Shown: one piece after another, positions 51,429-59,841 of the stretch
Numbering within the stretch: the stretch's first letter is position 1
Layout of the letters: every line of letters begins with the position of its first letter
Source: Spirosoma montaniterrae
GTDB lineage: Bacteria > Bacteroidota > Bacteroidia > Cytophagales > Spirosomataceae
Assembly: GCF_001988955.1 (NCBI RefSeq)
Contig: NZ_CP014263.1
Span: 2,480,001-2,544,000, forward strand
Direction: 5' to 3'
Length of the DNA: 64,000 nucleotides
The notes under the pieces: generated by a model
Database searches by the model: none
The model's input: the letters and a program-made list of their open reading frames with translations, nothing else
What the model was told of the DNA's origin: nothing
Position numbers and translations under genes: made by a program

Positions 51429-52076
51429 CTATTTCTGAAATGACCTGAACACGTAATCCCACAGGGGCGATGATACGCCGTAGTTACTTTCGGGATTTTT
51501 GTAATGATGAACGCTGTGGTTAACCCACAACTGCTTGAAAAAATTCTTCGGCGGAGCGTAGGCATGTACAATGAAATGCACAGCCAGATAGCCCGAATAG
51601 CCTACCAGAAAGCCCGGAAAGAACGCGTAGGCAGCCTCGCCCATCATCAGAAAAAACAAACCAAAAAACGCAGCCGCCACAATAATTGCCAACGCCGGGG
51701 GCATTGCCAAACGAGTTTTGTCTTTCGGATACTCGTGGTGAACGCCGTGAAACGTGTATTGAATTTTGGCCCGCTGGGGCGTAGTTGGAGCCAAATGATA
51801 CAGGTAGCGGTGCAATATGTACTCAAATAACGTAAACACGAATAGCCCCGACCCAAACAAAGCCGCAATGGTAGCGTAGTTCATGTCTGTATGGGTGAAA
51901 GCGTACCAGCCTAAAAAGGCCGAAAGCGTTAGCCACATGCTAATGGGCACCATGATGTGCGTGCGCGAAAGAGCTTCCAGAATTGGATTATCAAAAAGTT
52001 GTTTCGTACCGCTGTTCCTGGGCCGGGTCTTACCATGACCAGCCATTGTTTGCAGTTGTTCCGTTGACGATTTCAT
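51429..52076 (-). CDS. Sterol desaturase/fatty acid hydroxylase family protein
   Basis: 215-residue integral membrane di-iron enzyme. Histidine boxes: EYILHRYLYHL, FHGVHHEYP, HFIVHAYAP and NHSVHHYKNPESNYGVSSPLWDYVF. Four membrane helices. Members hydroxylate or desaturate lipid acyl chains, here possibly for 2-hydroxy fatty acids in sphingolipids or lipid A (inference). Start ATG at 52076. Confidence 0.88.
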   Translation of the reverse strand: MKSSTEQLQTMAGHGKTRPRNSGTKQLFDNPILEALSRTHIMVPISMWLTLSAFLGWYAFTHTDMNYATIAALFGSGLFVFTLFEYILHRYLYHLAPTTPQRAKIQYTFHGVHHEYPKDKTRLAMPPALAIIVAAAFFGLFFLMMGEAAYAFFPGFLVGYSGYLAVHFIVHAYAPPKNFFKQLWVNHSVHHYKNPESNYGVSSPLWDYVFRSFQK

Positions 52077-52153
52077 ACTGTTGTATTCTATAGCACTGCC
52101 GCGAAATTACGGGGAAAATTGATTTTTAACACTGATTTAGTAAAAGGAGTTGA

Positions 52154-53499
52154 CTAAGCCTGAACCGGTTGCCGGACTTCCATCTGGTCAGACAGCTTTT
52201 CCTGCATGTGCGCCATATTGCCCTTCGGCATTTTGGGCCGGATAATCAGCCGCAGCGAATTATTGTATGTCAGGTAGTTAAGCATCCAGTTAATGAAAAT
52301 GAACAGCCGGTTTTTTACGCCCACAATTGCCATCAGGTGTACGAACAGCCACGTTAGCCAGGCCAGTACGCCCTGAAATTTCAACCAGGGTAAATCGACA
52401 ACCGCCAGCCCACGCCCAATGGTTGCCATTGTGCCGAGGTCGCGGTAAACAAACTCTTTGGCAGGCTCTCCGCGAACCCACCGGGTCAGGTTTGCTGCCA
52501 GGTGCCGCCCCTGCTGAATGGCAGGCTGCGCTACCTGCGGGTGTCCATTCGGCCATTTCTCCTCGGTCATCAGCGCCACATCGCCAATAGCAAACACATC
52601 AGTGAAACCCTGCACCTGACTGTAGCGGTTTACCAGCACCCGCCCACCGCGCCCCAACACCTCTGGCGGCAAACCATTCAGCGGGTTGGCTTTCACGCCA
52701 GCCGCCCAAATCAGGTTATTGGTCCGTAGTGTTGACCCGTCGTTCATGGTTACGATCTTTCCGTCGAAGTCTTTGACACGTGTATTGAGCTTTACCACTA
52801 CGCCCAGTTCCTGTAAATAATTCAGCGAATGCTCCTGCGACTGCTTCGACATCGGCCCCAGCAACTCCCCCCCGACTCGACCAGGTAAATATCCATCTTC
52901 ATGAAATCGAGTTCAGGGTAATCGCGGGGCAACACCGTTCGGCGCATTTCGGCCAGCGTACCACAAAGCTCAACACCCGTTGGCCCACCGCCCACCACCA
53001 CCACGTCCATCAGCCCCTCGCGCTCGTCTTCGGTTTCAACGCCGAGCGCATCTTCAAAGTTTTGGAGCATTCGGTTGCGCAGGGCAATGGCCTCGGCCAC
53101 CGATTTCATCGGCAACGCTTTTTCAATGATGTTCTGCTGATTAAAAAAATTAGTGTCGGCCCCCGTTGCCACCACTAAATAATCGTAAGCAATCGGGCCC
53201 AACTCAGTATCCACGATTTTATCAGCCGGTCGAACACCTGTTACGTTCGTGACGCGGATATGCACGTTTTTGCAATTACCAAAAACGGCCCGCAGCGGAA
53301 ACAGAATCGAATTGGCCTCCAGCCCGGCAGTAGCCACCTGATAATATAGCGGCTGAAACTCATGGTAATTATAGCGGTTAAGCAGCACCACCTGAAACTC
53401 TTTGCGGTCGGCTAATTTCCGGGCCAGTTTAAGGCCACCAAACCCCGCGCCTACAATGACTACGCGTTTCCGGTCGGTTTGAGGTATGTTTGGGTTCAT
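52154..53499 (-). pseudogene. ndh: Type II NADH dehydrogenase (NDH-2), frameshifted in a G run
   Basis: The N-terminal part from ATG 53499 has the FAD-binding VVIVGAGFGGLKLARKLA and NAD-binding VVVVGGGPTGVELCG; the frame fails at IYLVESGG. The continuation LLGPMSKQSQEHSLNYLQELGV, FAIGDVALM and the C-terminal membrane anchor (FQGVLAWLTWLFVHLMAIVGV) is in another frame to 52154. The break is a run of seven G on the coding strand (52867-52873); eight would restore a 448-residue protein. Respiratory quinone-reducing dehydrogenase without proton pumping. Phase variation, recent inactivation or sequencing error. Confidence 0.9.
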
Positions 53500-53510
53500 A
53501 GGTTTGGAGT

Positions 53511-53598
53511 GATGAGTGATGAACGATGAGTGATGAGTTCTTTCGCGTCAGCGAACCGCTACGGCGGACCGTTCATCACTCATCGTTCATCACTCATC
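53511..53598. repeat. GATGAGTGATGA-family inverted repeat, copy 2
   Basis: Arms 53511-53536 and 53573-53598 are exact complements over 26 bp with the words GATGAGTGAT and GAACGATGAG, as in the copy at 4944-5012. The centre holds two small hairpins (TTCGC-GTCA-GCGAA and CCGC-TACG-GCGG). It separates ndh and bshA and includes the bshA stop codon. Confidence 0.92.
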
Positions 53599-54716
53599 GC
53601 TAATATAACTCGTTCGTAGTGTGCTTCGTAGCGGGGCAAAACGCGCGACAGTTCAAATTCTTTGGCACGGGCAAGAGCATTCTCCTGAAAGATTGGCAAC
53701 TGCTCGTCCGACAATACAAACAGGGCGTTACGTACCATATCGTCAACGTCGCCTACGTTGCTCATAAAACCCGTTACACCCTGTATATTCAACTCTGGCA
53801 AGCCACCGACGTTCGACGAAATAACCGGCACCTGACAGGCCATTGCTTCGAGGGCTGCCAGGCCAAAGCTCTCATTCTCAGAAGGCATCAGAAACAAATC
53901 GGCTACCGACAGCACCTCCTCTACGGCGTCTAACTTCCCCAGAAACCGCACCTGATCGTAGATACTCAGATCGCGCACGAGCCGTTCGATGCGGGCGCGT
54001 TCGGGACCGTCGCCCACGAGCAGGAGTTTGGCAGGGATTTGTTGCTGCACATGATAGAATGTCATCACGGCGTCGTCTATACGCTTCACACGTCTGAAAT
54101 TTGACGTATGCACAATCAGTTTTTCGCCGTTAGGACAGATCGCTTTCTTAAAATGATCTTTCTGTTGTCGTTTAAACCGATTCAGGTCAATGAAGTTTGG
54201 AATTACCTCAATCTCGCGATGGACGTTGAAATGCTTGTACGTATCCCGCCGTAAATCTTCAGATACCGACGTAACCCCGTCCGATTCGTTAATGCTGAAC
54301 GTTACAACCGGCTCATACGACGCATCTTTGCCGACGAGTGTAATATCAGTTCCGTGCAGCGTAGTAACAACCGGCACATTACGCCCCTGCGACCGCAGAA
54401 TCATTTTCGCCATATAAGCTGCCGATGCGTGCGGAATAGCGTAGTGAACGTGCAGAAGGTCAACATCTTCATTCAGAACCACATTTACCATCTCGCTGGT
54501 CAGGGCCGATTCGTAAGGCGCGTACTGAAACAGCGGATACGACGGAATGTTGACTTCGTGGTAGTAAACGTTTTCGTTGAAAAAATCGAGCCGGGGCGGC
54601 TGCTGATAGGTAATAAAGTGAATTTGGTGGCCGTTTTTCGCTAACGCTTTGCCGAGTTCAGTAGCAACAACGCCACTTCCCCCAAACGTAGGATAGCACA
54701 CAATACCGATTTTCAT
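53580..54716 (-). CDS. bshA: N-acetyl-alpha-D-glucosaminyl L-malate synthase
   Basis: 378-residue GT4 glycosyltransferase, first enzyme of bacillithiol synthesis. The N-terminus MKIGIVCYPTFGGSGVVATELGKALAKNGHQIHFITY and HVHYAIPHASAAYMAK, TLHGTDITLVG, and C-terminal PSENESFGLAALEAMACQVPVISSNVGGLPE are close to BshA. ATG 54716 chosen over a longer frame start at 54899. The last residues (MSDER) and stop are encoded by the hairpin repeat arm, so the C-terminus differs from the ancestral one. Confidence 0.9.
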   Translation of the reverse strand: MKIGIVCYPTFGGSGVVATELGKALAKNGHQIHFITYQQPPRLDFFNENVYYHEVNIPSYPLFQYAPYESALTSEMVNVVLNEDVDLLHVHYAIPHASAAYMAKMILRSQGRNVPVVTTLHGTDITLVGKDASYEPVVTFSINESDGVTSVSEDLRRDTYKHFNVHREIEVIPNFIDLNRFKRQQKDHFKKAICPNGEKLIVHTSNFRRVKRIDDAVMTFYHVQQQIPAKLLLVGDGPERARIERLVRDLSIYDQVRFLGKLDAVEEVLSVADLFLMPSENESFGLAALEAMACQVPVISSNVGGLPELNIQGVTGFMSNVGDVDDMVRNALFVLSDEQLPIFQENALARAKEFELSRVLPRYEAHYERVILAMSDER

Positions 54717-54782
54717 ACAGAAGAGCCTGATGGCAGGGGCGGTTTGGTATAGCAACACCAAATCGGGCTGAAAAGAATCCCT

Positions 54783-54790
54783 TACCTTTG
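54783..54790 (+). promoter_or_regulatory. UbiA-family gene promoter -7 element
   Basis: TACCTTTG, an exact TAnnTTTG match, 13 bp before the ATG at 54804, predicting a leader of only a few bases. Confidence 0.5.
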
Positions 54791-54803
54791 TCAAAAAACA
54801 AGC

Positions 54804-55679
54804 ATGGTCGTGCGTCAGCCCGTTTCGTTTCCGATGTTTGCCCTGGGCTTTTTGCGGCTCATCCGGGTGCAAAACCTGCTGATTGTGGTGCTGACGCAAT
54901 TTCTGGCGCGTATTTTTCTGGTTGGCCCGAAAGAAGACTGGCTCCGACTTCTCACCGACCGTACCATCTGGCTGCTATCGTTTGCAACGGTTTGTATTGC
55001 CGCAGCGGGGTACATTATCAACGATTACTTCGATATCAAGATCGATTTGGTCAATAAGCCCAAACGGGTCGTGATTGGCCGGTATCTGAAACGTCGGGTG
55101 GCTTTGGTTGCCCATCAGGCATTGAACGTACTTGGCTGTTTAATTGGGCTTTATCTAAGCAAATGGGTTTTTCTGGTCAACATACTGTCGGCGGGGTTGC
55201 TCTGGTTTTATTCAGCTAATTTTAAGCGGCAGCCGGTGGTTGGCAATCTGGTAATCTCGCTCCTGACGGCACTATCGCTGATTGTGCTGGCTGTATATTA
55301 TCGCCAAAATGCCGACATGCTGCTGATTTACGCGCTGTTTTCGTTTGGTATTACACTCGTGCGCGAGATTATCAAAGACATGGAAGACGTTCGGGGCGAC
55401 GCCCGGTTTGGTTGTCGCACCCTGCCCATTGTGTGGGGGCTACGCCGGACCAAGTACCTGCTCTACGTACTGATTGGTTCGTTTGTTATGACTCTTTTTC
55501 TGACTGCGGGTTCGCTCAATAACCCAAAACTCGACGTTATTTTTCTCATTCTCCTCGCTCCTGTTTCCTACCTGACCTACCGGCTTGTTTACGCCGATAC
55601 CCGACGTGCGTTCGGGTATTTGAGCAACCTCTGCAAGATCATCATGCTCATGGGGGTTTTGAGCATGATTTGGGCCTGA
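54804..55679 (+). CDS. UbiA-family prenyltransferase
   Basis: 291-residue polytopic membrane protein with about eight helices. Aspartate-rich motif NDYFDIKIDLVNKPKR and second motif KDMEDVRGDARFGCRTLPI are the Mg-diphosphate sites of UbiA enzymes. The GCRTLPIVWG context resembles geranylgeranylglycerol-phosphate geranylgeranyltransferase-type members common in Bacteroidota; the actual acceptor is not visible. Divergent from bshA. Confidence 0.82.
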   Translation: MVVRQPVSFPMFALGFLRLIRVQNLLIVVLTQFLARIFLVGPKEDWLRLLTDRTIWLLSFATVCIAAAGYIINDYFDIKIDLVNKPKRVVIGRYLKRRVALVAHQALNVLGCLIGLYLSKWVFLVNILSAGLLWFYSANFKRQPVVGNLVISLLTALSLIVLAVYYRQNADMLLIYALFSFGITLVREIIKDMEDVRGDARFGCRTLPIVWGLRRTKYLLYVLIGSFVMTLFLTAGSLNNPKLDVIFLILLAPVSYLTYRLVYADTRRAFGYLSNLCKIIMLMGVLSMIWA

Positions 55680-55725
55680 CGTTGGCCTCACACGCTGGCA
55701 GCACACTGCCGTTTTGTAAGAATTC

Positions 55726-55788
55726 GCAACTTTGTTGCAAAAAAGTTGGTTGGTGTGGAATACGATAACCGAGCGCATCGTATTTTTG
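55726..55788 (+). promoter_or_regulatory. merC-like gene operator and promoter
   Basis: GCAAC-TTT-GTTGC (55726-55738) is the same 5-3-5 palindrome as the two cores upstream of the AztD-like gene. TATTTTTG (55781-55788) is a TAnnTTTG promoter box nine bases before the MerC ATG. The operator lies about 43 bp upstream of the -7 box, near the -50 region. Shared control with the AztD-like gene by a Fur-family metal sensor is inference. Confidence 0.6.
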
Positions 55789-55797
55789 CATTGGCTT

Positions 55798-56169
55798 ATG
55801 AAAACAGAAATCCTCTCCCGCAAAGCCGACTATATCGGCATCACCGGCTCCGTCCTGTGCGTTGTTCACTGTTTGATCACCCCTGTTTTGCTGATGACAA
55901 CGGCATTGCTACAAAATGAGCAATTGCGCTTTGGCTATCTGAGTTTAGATTATGTTTTCATCGGCGTTAACGTCATCGCCGTTTATTTTGCCACCCGGCA
56001 CCACGCATCGCCCGCTATCAAACGCGCGCTGTGGAGTTTTCTGCTGATTTTTGCCGCAGCTATTGTGCTTGAAGACGTAAACGAAGCGTTTGAATACCTC
56101 GGCTACGCAGCATCAGCCGGTTTGGTTATTACCCACCTGATAAACATTCGGCAGCATCAAAAGGTCTGA
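55798..56169 (+). CDS. MerC domain membrane protein
   Basis: 123 residues, four predicted membrane helices. DYIGITGSVLCVVHCLITPVLL carries the CxxxHC-type metal pattern of MerC-family proteins in the first helix. Bacteroidota members are often linked to zinc or other metal homeostasis and not to mercury. ATG 55798 chosen over a start at 55732 because of the promoter box at 55781. Followed by a 33-bp perfect inverted repeat. Confidence 0.82.
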   Translation: MKTEILSRKADYIGITGSVLCVVHCLITPVLLMTTALLQNEQLRFGYLSLDYVFIGVNVIAVYFATRHHASPAIKRALWSFLLIFAAAIVLEDVNEAFEYLGYAASAGLVITHLINIRQHQKV

Positions 56170-56173
56170 ACTG

Positions 56174-56264
56174 TGATTCGTCGGATTATGCTGATCGACT
56201 CTGATTGCCGCCTTCGGCGGTAAATCAATAAAATCAGAGTCGATCAGCATAATCCGACGAATCA
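56174..56264. repeat. 33-bp perfect inverted repeat between convergent genes
   Basis: Arms 56174-56206 and 56232-56264 are exact complements over 33 bp; in the centre is a small hairpin CCGCC-TTC-GGCGG. No second copy was found in the window. It lies between the convergent MerC and dihaem peroxidase genes and reaches the latter's stop region, so it can terminate both; words such as GATTCGTCGGATT and GATCGACTCTGATT again look repeat-like. Confidence 0.92.
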
Positions 56265-56268
56265 TGGT

Positions 56269-57372
56269 TCAGAATGTAGGTGGCCCCAGCCGTCTGTCTG
56301 AAATGTACTCTGTATCCGTCAGCGTTCGGAGAAAGGCGATAATCTGTTGTTTTTCAGTGACCGTGAGCGAAATGCCCGGTTTGCCCGTTTGGTTTTGACG
56401 CAGCAGCGGATCGAGTTCGGGAACGTCCTGTAGGTTTGTTGTATAGTGATCGAGCACCTGATCGAGCGTCCAGAATCGGCCATCGTGCATGTAGGGCGGA
56501 GTGCGGTCAACATTCCGCAGACTCGGTACTCTGAACATGTATTTGTCTTCGGGTCGAAGCGTGACCAGCGAACGGCCTTCGTCTTTGTTGAGGTCGCGGC
56601 TCAGGCCATTGTTCCGAAAGCGTTGGTCGGTAAACAACTCACCCGCGTGGCAACCCGCGCACTTCTGTTTGAACAACGTCAGGCCGCTCAGTTCGCCCGG
56701 CGTCAACTCGCCCCCGGCTTCTTTTCGCACGTACTTATCGTACCGGCTGTTGGCCGACACCATCGTCAGCATGAACTGCGACATAGCTTTCAGGAATCGC
56801 GCCGATGTAATGGAATCCGAACCGAAGGCAGCCTGAAACAAAGGTCTATATCTATTACCTTTCCGCAGCGCATTCAGTAGAGCGGGCATGTTATGACCCA
56901 TTTCGACCGGGTTTTCGATAGGATTGATTGGCAGCAAATCGAGATCGACAACGCCCCCATCCCAGAAGAATGAACTGTAAAAAGCTGCGTTCTGTACTGC
57001 GGGTACGTTACGGGTGCCGATTTTATCGTTAATACCGTGGCTCAGTGCATGATCGGTATGCCCGAAGGCCGCACTTTGCTGATGGCAAAATGCACAGCTA
57101 ACGGTGCCGTTGGCCGATAACGCGTCGTCGTAAAACAACGCCCGGCCCAGTGCTACACCTTCAACCGTGAGCGGGTTATTCGAAAATTTATAGATCGGCT
57201 CCGGGAAGTTAGCCGGTTTTTTCCACGGAAATGGTGTGGGCTTATACTCAACGGGCTGCGACGGGTCGGGCTTAACCGGCCCTACCCCACCCGATTCATT
57301 AGGCTGGCACGACACCACACAGGCAAACAGGCCCGCACTTGCCAATAGTCCGATGAGCTTCCAGCGGTGCAT
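56269..57372 (-). CDS. Dihaem cytochrome c peroxidase, MauG/MbnH type
   Basis: 367-residue lipoprotein (signal to about residue 22 with lipobox cysteine in CVVSC). Two haem c motifs: CAFCHQQSAAFG and CAGCHAGELF. Further conserved segments: ALGRALFYDDALSANGTVSC, GTRNVPAVQNAAFYSSFFWDGG and PSLRNVDRTPPYMHDGRFWTLDQVLDHY. The neighbouring MbnP gene suggests it belongs to the MbnH group, which oxidises a tryptophan of MbnP to kynurenine for copper binding (family knowledge); a plain peroxide-scavenging role is also possible. Last gene of the minus-strand operon. Confidence 0.85.
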   Translation of the reverse strand: MHRWKLIGLLASAGLFACVVSCQPNESGGVGPVKPDPSQPVEYKPTPFPWKKPANFPEPIYKFSNNPLTVEGVALGRALFYDDALSANGTVSCAFCHQQSAAFGHTDHALSHGINDKIGTRNVPAVQNAAFYSSFFWDGGVVDLDLLPINPIENPVEMGHNMPALLNALRKGNRYRPLFQAAFGSDSITSARFLKAMSQFMLTMVSANSRYDKYVRKEAGGELTPGELSGLTLFKQKCAGCHAGELFTDQRFRNNGLSRDLNKDEGRSLVTLRPEDKYMFRVPSLRNVDRTPPYMHDGRFWTLDQVLDHYTTNLQDVPELDPLLRQNQTGKPGISLTVTEKQQIIAFLRTLTDTEYISDRRLGPPTF

Positions 57373-57386
57373 AAGCTAACGTCTGC

Positions 57387-58211
57387 TTAATTTGTTGCGG
57401 TAGTGATACGTTTGTAGGTCATCATCTGCGCGTAGTTGTTGGCAACATCAGCCGACAGCAGCGACACCATAATTTCGGAATTAGCGTTGATACTCATCCG
57501 TTTAACCCCATCGAAAACCTTCAGCACGTCGGCTTGCAGCGTTACAACAGGCACACGACCGGGAGCAATCGTGGCTACGTCACTACCAAAGGGTATGCGA
57601 ATAGTTTTCAGGTTATTGATAGTACGGGTGCTATAACCACCGAAGAAGCCGATGTGATACCGGAAGTTGCGGTTACCCGTTGCGTTGACGGGCGCACTTG
57701 GCGACGTTCCCTCAAGTTTCAGAAAAATATACCCCGAATTCCACGACCAGTACATACCGCTCGCGCTCGTATGGTCGCCTGCCGGGTCGAGAACGCCCGT
57801 TCGGCGGCTGATGTCCATCGTACTCCGCAGGCTATCGACGCCGAGCACAAACGACATGGCTTTATAATCGCCAAACGGCACGTTGCGGAGCGTGATACGC
57901 TGCGTGGCCGGAACGTCTTCTTTAATCAGAAAGTAGCTACTGTCCTGCGGTACCACATACTGACTACCATCGGCCCGCGTCAGCGTGATATTGCTAACGA
58001 AGTAGTTGAATGCCGTTGGCGTAAACGATTCGCCAGCTCCGTTCTGATACACGCCTGTGGCGAGCTTTAAATCCTGATTACCAACCACGTTGTCAAACAC
58101 AAACGAGACAGGACCGCTCGTTGCCGAAGCCGGATTATCGGATTTACAGGCCATAAAGCCCCCCGTTAGCGTCGCGACAAGAAGCAGAGATGTGATAGCG
58201 GTTGTACGCAT
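57387..58211 (-). CDS. MbnP family copper-binding lipoprotein
   Basis: 274 residues starting MRTTAITSLLLVATLTGGFMACKSD (lipobox Cys near 22). Characteristic segments: GPVSFVFDNVVGNQDL, FNYFVSNITLTRADGS, YFLIKEDVPATQRITLRNVP, LGVDSLRS and SGMYWSWNSGYIFLKLEG. The MYWSWNSGY tryptophans are candidates for the modified copper-site residue. Encoded directly before a dihaem peroxidase, the usual mbnP-mbnH arrangement. ATG 58211 chosen since it starts the signal; the frame upstream is not conserved. Confidence 0.85.
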   Translation of the reverse strand: MRTTAITSLLLVATLTGGFMACKSDNPASATSGPVSFVFDNVVGNQDLKLATGVYQNGAGESFTPTAFNYFVSNITLTRADGSQYVVPQDSSYFLIKEDVPATQRITLRNVPFGDYKAMSFVLGVDSLRSTMDISRRTGVLDPAGDHTSASGMYWSWNSGYIFLKLEGTSPSAPVNATGNRNFRYHIGFFGGYSTRTINNLKTIRIPFGSDVATIAPGRVPVVTLQADVLKVFDGVKRMSINANSEIMVSLLSADVANNYAQMMTYKRITTATN

Positions 58212-58224
58212 TATGTTGTCTTGT

Positions 58225-58428
58225 TTAATCAGTTCGGCTACGGGCATAGAGCGTAATTAGCCCGATGATACCGCCACTAACCAGCATCAGAAACAGCCAG
58301 ACAATGGCATTGGTGGCACTGAAGGGCTGTTGCATAAATTCGTTTGCCAGGCCCACTACCGTGCCAATGCAAATACCAATCATGCTTACGAATACAAAGG
58401 CAACAATAGGTGGCAGTCGTCGAAGCAT
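58225..58428 (-). CDS. Small two-helix membrane protein
   Basis: 67 residues with two membrane helices (VAFVFVSMIGICIGTVVGLA; AIVWLFLMLVSGGIIGLITLYA) joined by a short loop. Not recognised. It lies 13 bp upstream of the MbnP start and 3 bp after the PHM-like gene, so it belongs to the same transcript. Confidence 0.7.
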   Translation of the reverse strand: MLRRLPPIVAFVFVSMIGICIGTVVGLANEFMQQPFSATNAIVWLFLMLVSGGIIGLITLYARSRTD

Positions 58429-58431
58429 ACG

Positions 58432-59805
58432 TTATTGTTCGTAATAATAGCCAAAAATGATGTCCATCTCATCTTCGCTTGTTAGACCAAAACGAACGGT
58501 TTTGGTGGTGGTGTTATTATACGTCACCTGCGAGGTCAGGCCCTCTCCTTTCTGAAAAACAAGCGGTTGCGCGAACGTTTTAATGAGCGGGTGTTCCCAG
58601 TCAGTGCTTTCATACACCACTTCGCCATCGCGCGGGCCGCCAGCAATTTTAACGATGAACTTTTCGCCCAGTTTGTGGGTGTGCGACGTCAGCATCAGCA
58701 CTTTCGTGTTATTGCCAAACCGAAACGTTTTGCTTATGACCGTGCGCTGACCCGCTGGCAGGGAGAAGCTTTCATTGCCCAGATTAAGCGCGTTTGCCAC
58801 AATCTTCACCTGCTCTTTGGGCATCTTGTACAGGTTCACGTACACCTCGCCTGGAATCTTACCCGCCGTTTTATTAACGTAGTGCGAGTTAAAATCGAAC
58901 GAATAATTGGCCGGAATACGTAGGGCAATACCTTCTGGAAAACGGTAGTCGTACTCCTGCGTTTGCGTCCCGGCCCAGAAAACGTGATTCTGCATACTCA
59001 GGAATGTAAGTAGATTATTGCTGCCGTCCGGGTTTCGCAGATCGCGAATCTGATTCAGAGGTGGCAGCGAGTTTGGGTTTTTCCAGTCGTACAGAATAAA
59101 ATGATGACTACCGGGCCGCATCCGCGACTGCACGCGGTTGATATACAACTCCGTTGCGTTACCAACAGCTTTCCGCACAAACAGTTCGCGCTCGTAGGTA
59201 TTCGCCACCTCGAATGGTTCCAGGTGGAGTTGCAGCCCTTCGTCAGTTTTTGGCGGCTCAAGGGCGGCAAATGGGCCACTAAATACAGAACCACACAACG
59301 GTATGTTATTGGCAATGAGTGCAGCATCGACCGGGCCTCCCGAACGGGGCGCACCGGCCTCAATCCATTTACGTACAAAATCGATCTGTCCCGATGTTAG
59401 CCCTTCTGCTCCCAGTGGCATTGGATTACCGTATTGCTTACCCGCCAGCAGCGACGCACCCGTACAGTTGATTTTGCTGAACAGAAAACTATTCGCTACG
59501 TTACCCGGCGCAACCAACTGCATACCGTTGGCTTTAGCGGCTGTATTTTTGGGCAATTTACCGATCAGGTTATCGTACGATTTCCCGGCAGAGAGTACCA
59601 GTCCGTGTTGCCGAAAATCGGCATCCTGTTCTGACGCGTGGCAACCCGAGGTAGCGCACGATTTGTCGAAAATCTGCGTCTGAATGAGCTTATAGGCTCC
59701 TTCTTCCAGCACGGCATCGGTCTCCGATTCAGGTTGACACGAGCCAGCCAGCAAAGCCGTCATTACGGCCAGCAAGCCACTAAATGTAAGCGTAGTCGTT
59801 CGCAT
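58432..59805 (-). CDS. PHM-like copper type II monooxygenase domain lipoprotein with haem-binding N-terminus
   Basis: 457 residues. Lipobox cysteine in LLAGSCQPE (about 23). The N-terminal part has CATSGCH, a c-type haem-like CxxxCH. The C-terminal half matches the peptidylglycine hydroxylating monooxygenase fold: HHF in GSHHFILYDW, HTH in TSHTHKLGEKF and a Met in DEMDIIFGY are at the places of the PHM copper ligands. Probably a periplasmic copper protein; substrate unknown. Family assignment is by motif. Confidence 0.72.
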   Translation of the reverse strand: MRTTTLTFSGLLAVMTALLAGSCQPESETDAVLEEGAYKLIQTQIFDKSCATSGCHASEQDADFRQHGLVLSAGKSYDNLIGKLPKNTAAKANGMQLVAPGNVANSFLFSKINCTGASLLAGKQYGNPMPLGAEGLTSGQIDFVRKWIEAGAPRSGGPVDAALIANNIPLCGSVFSGPFAALEPPKTDEGLQLHLEPFEVANTYERELFVRKAVGNATELYINRVQSRMRPGSHHFILYDWKNPNSLPPLNQIRDLRNPDGSNNLLTFLSMQNHVFWAGTQTQEYDYRFPEGIALRIPANYSFDFNSHYVNKTAGKIPGEVYVNLYKMPKEQVKIVANALNLGNESFSLPAGQRTVISKTFRFGNNTKVLMLTSHTHKLGEKFIVKIAGGPRDGEVVYESTDWEHPLIKTFAQPLVFQKGEGLTSQVTYNNTTTKTVRFGLTSEDEMDIIFGYYYEQ

Positions 59806-59841
59806 AATCGTCTGGATGAGAGAGCAGTACTGTACAATTTT

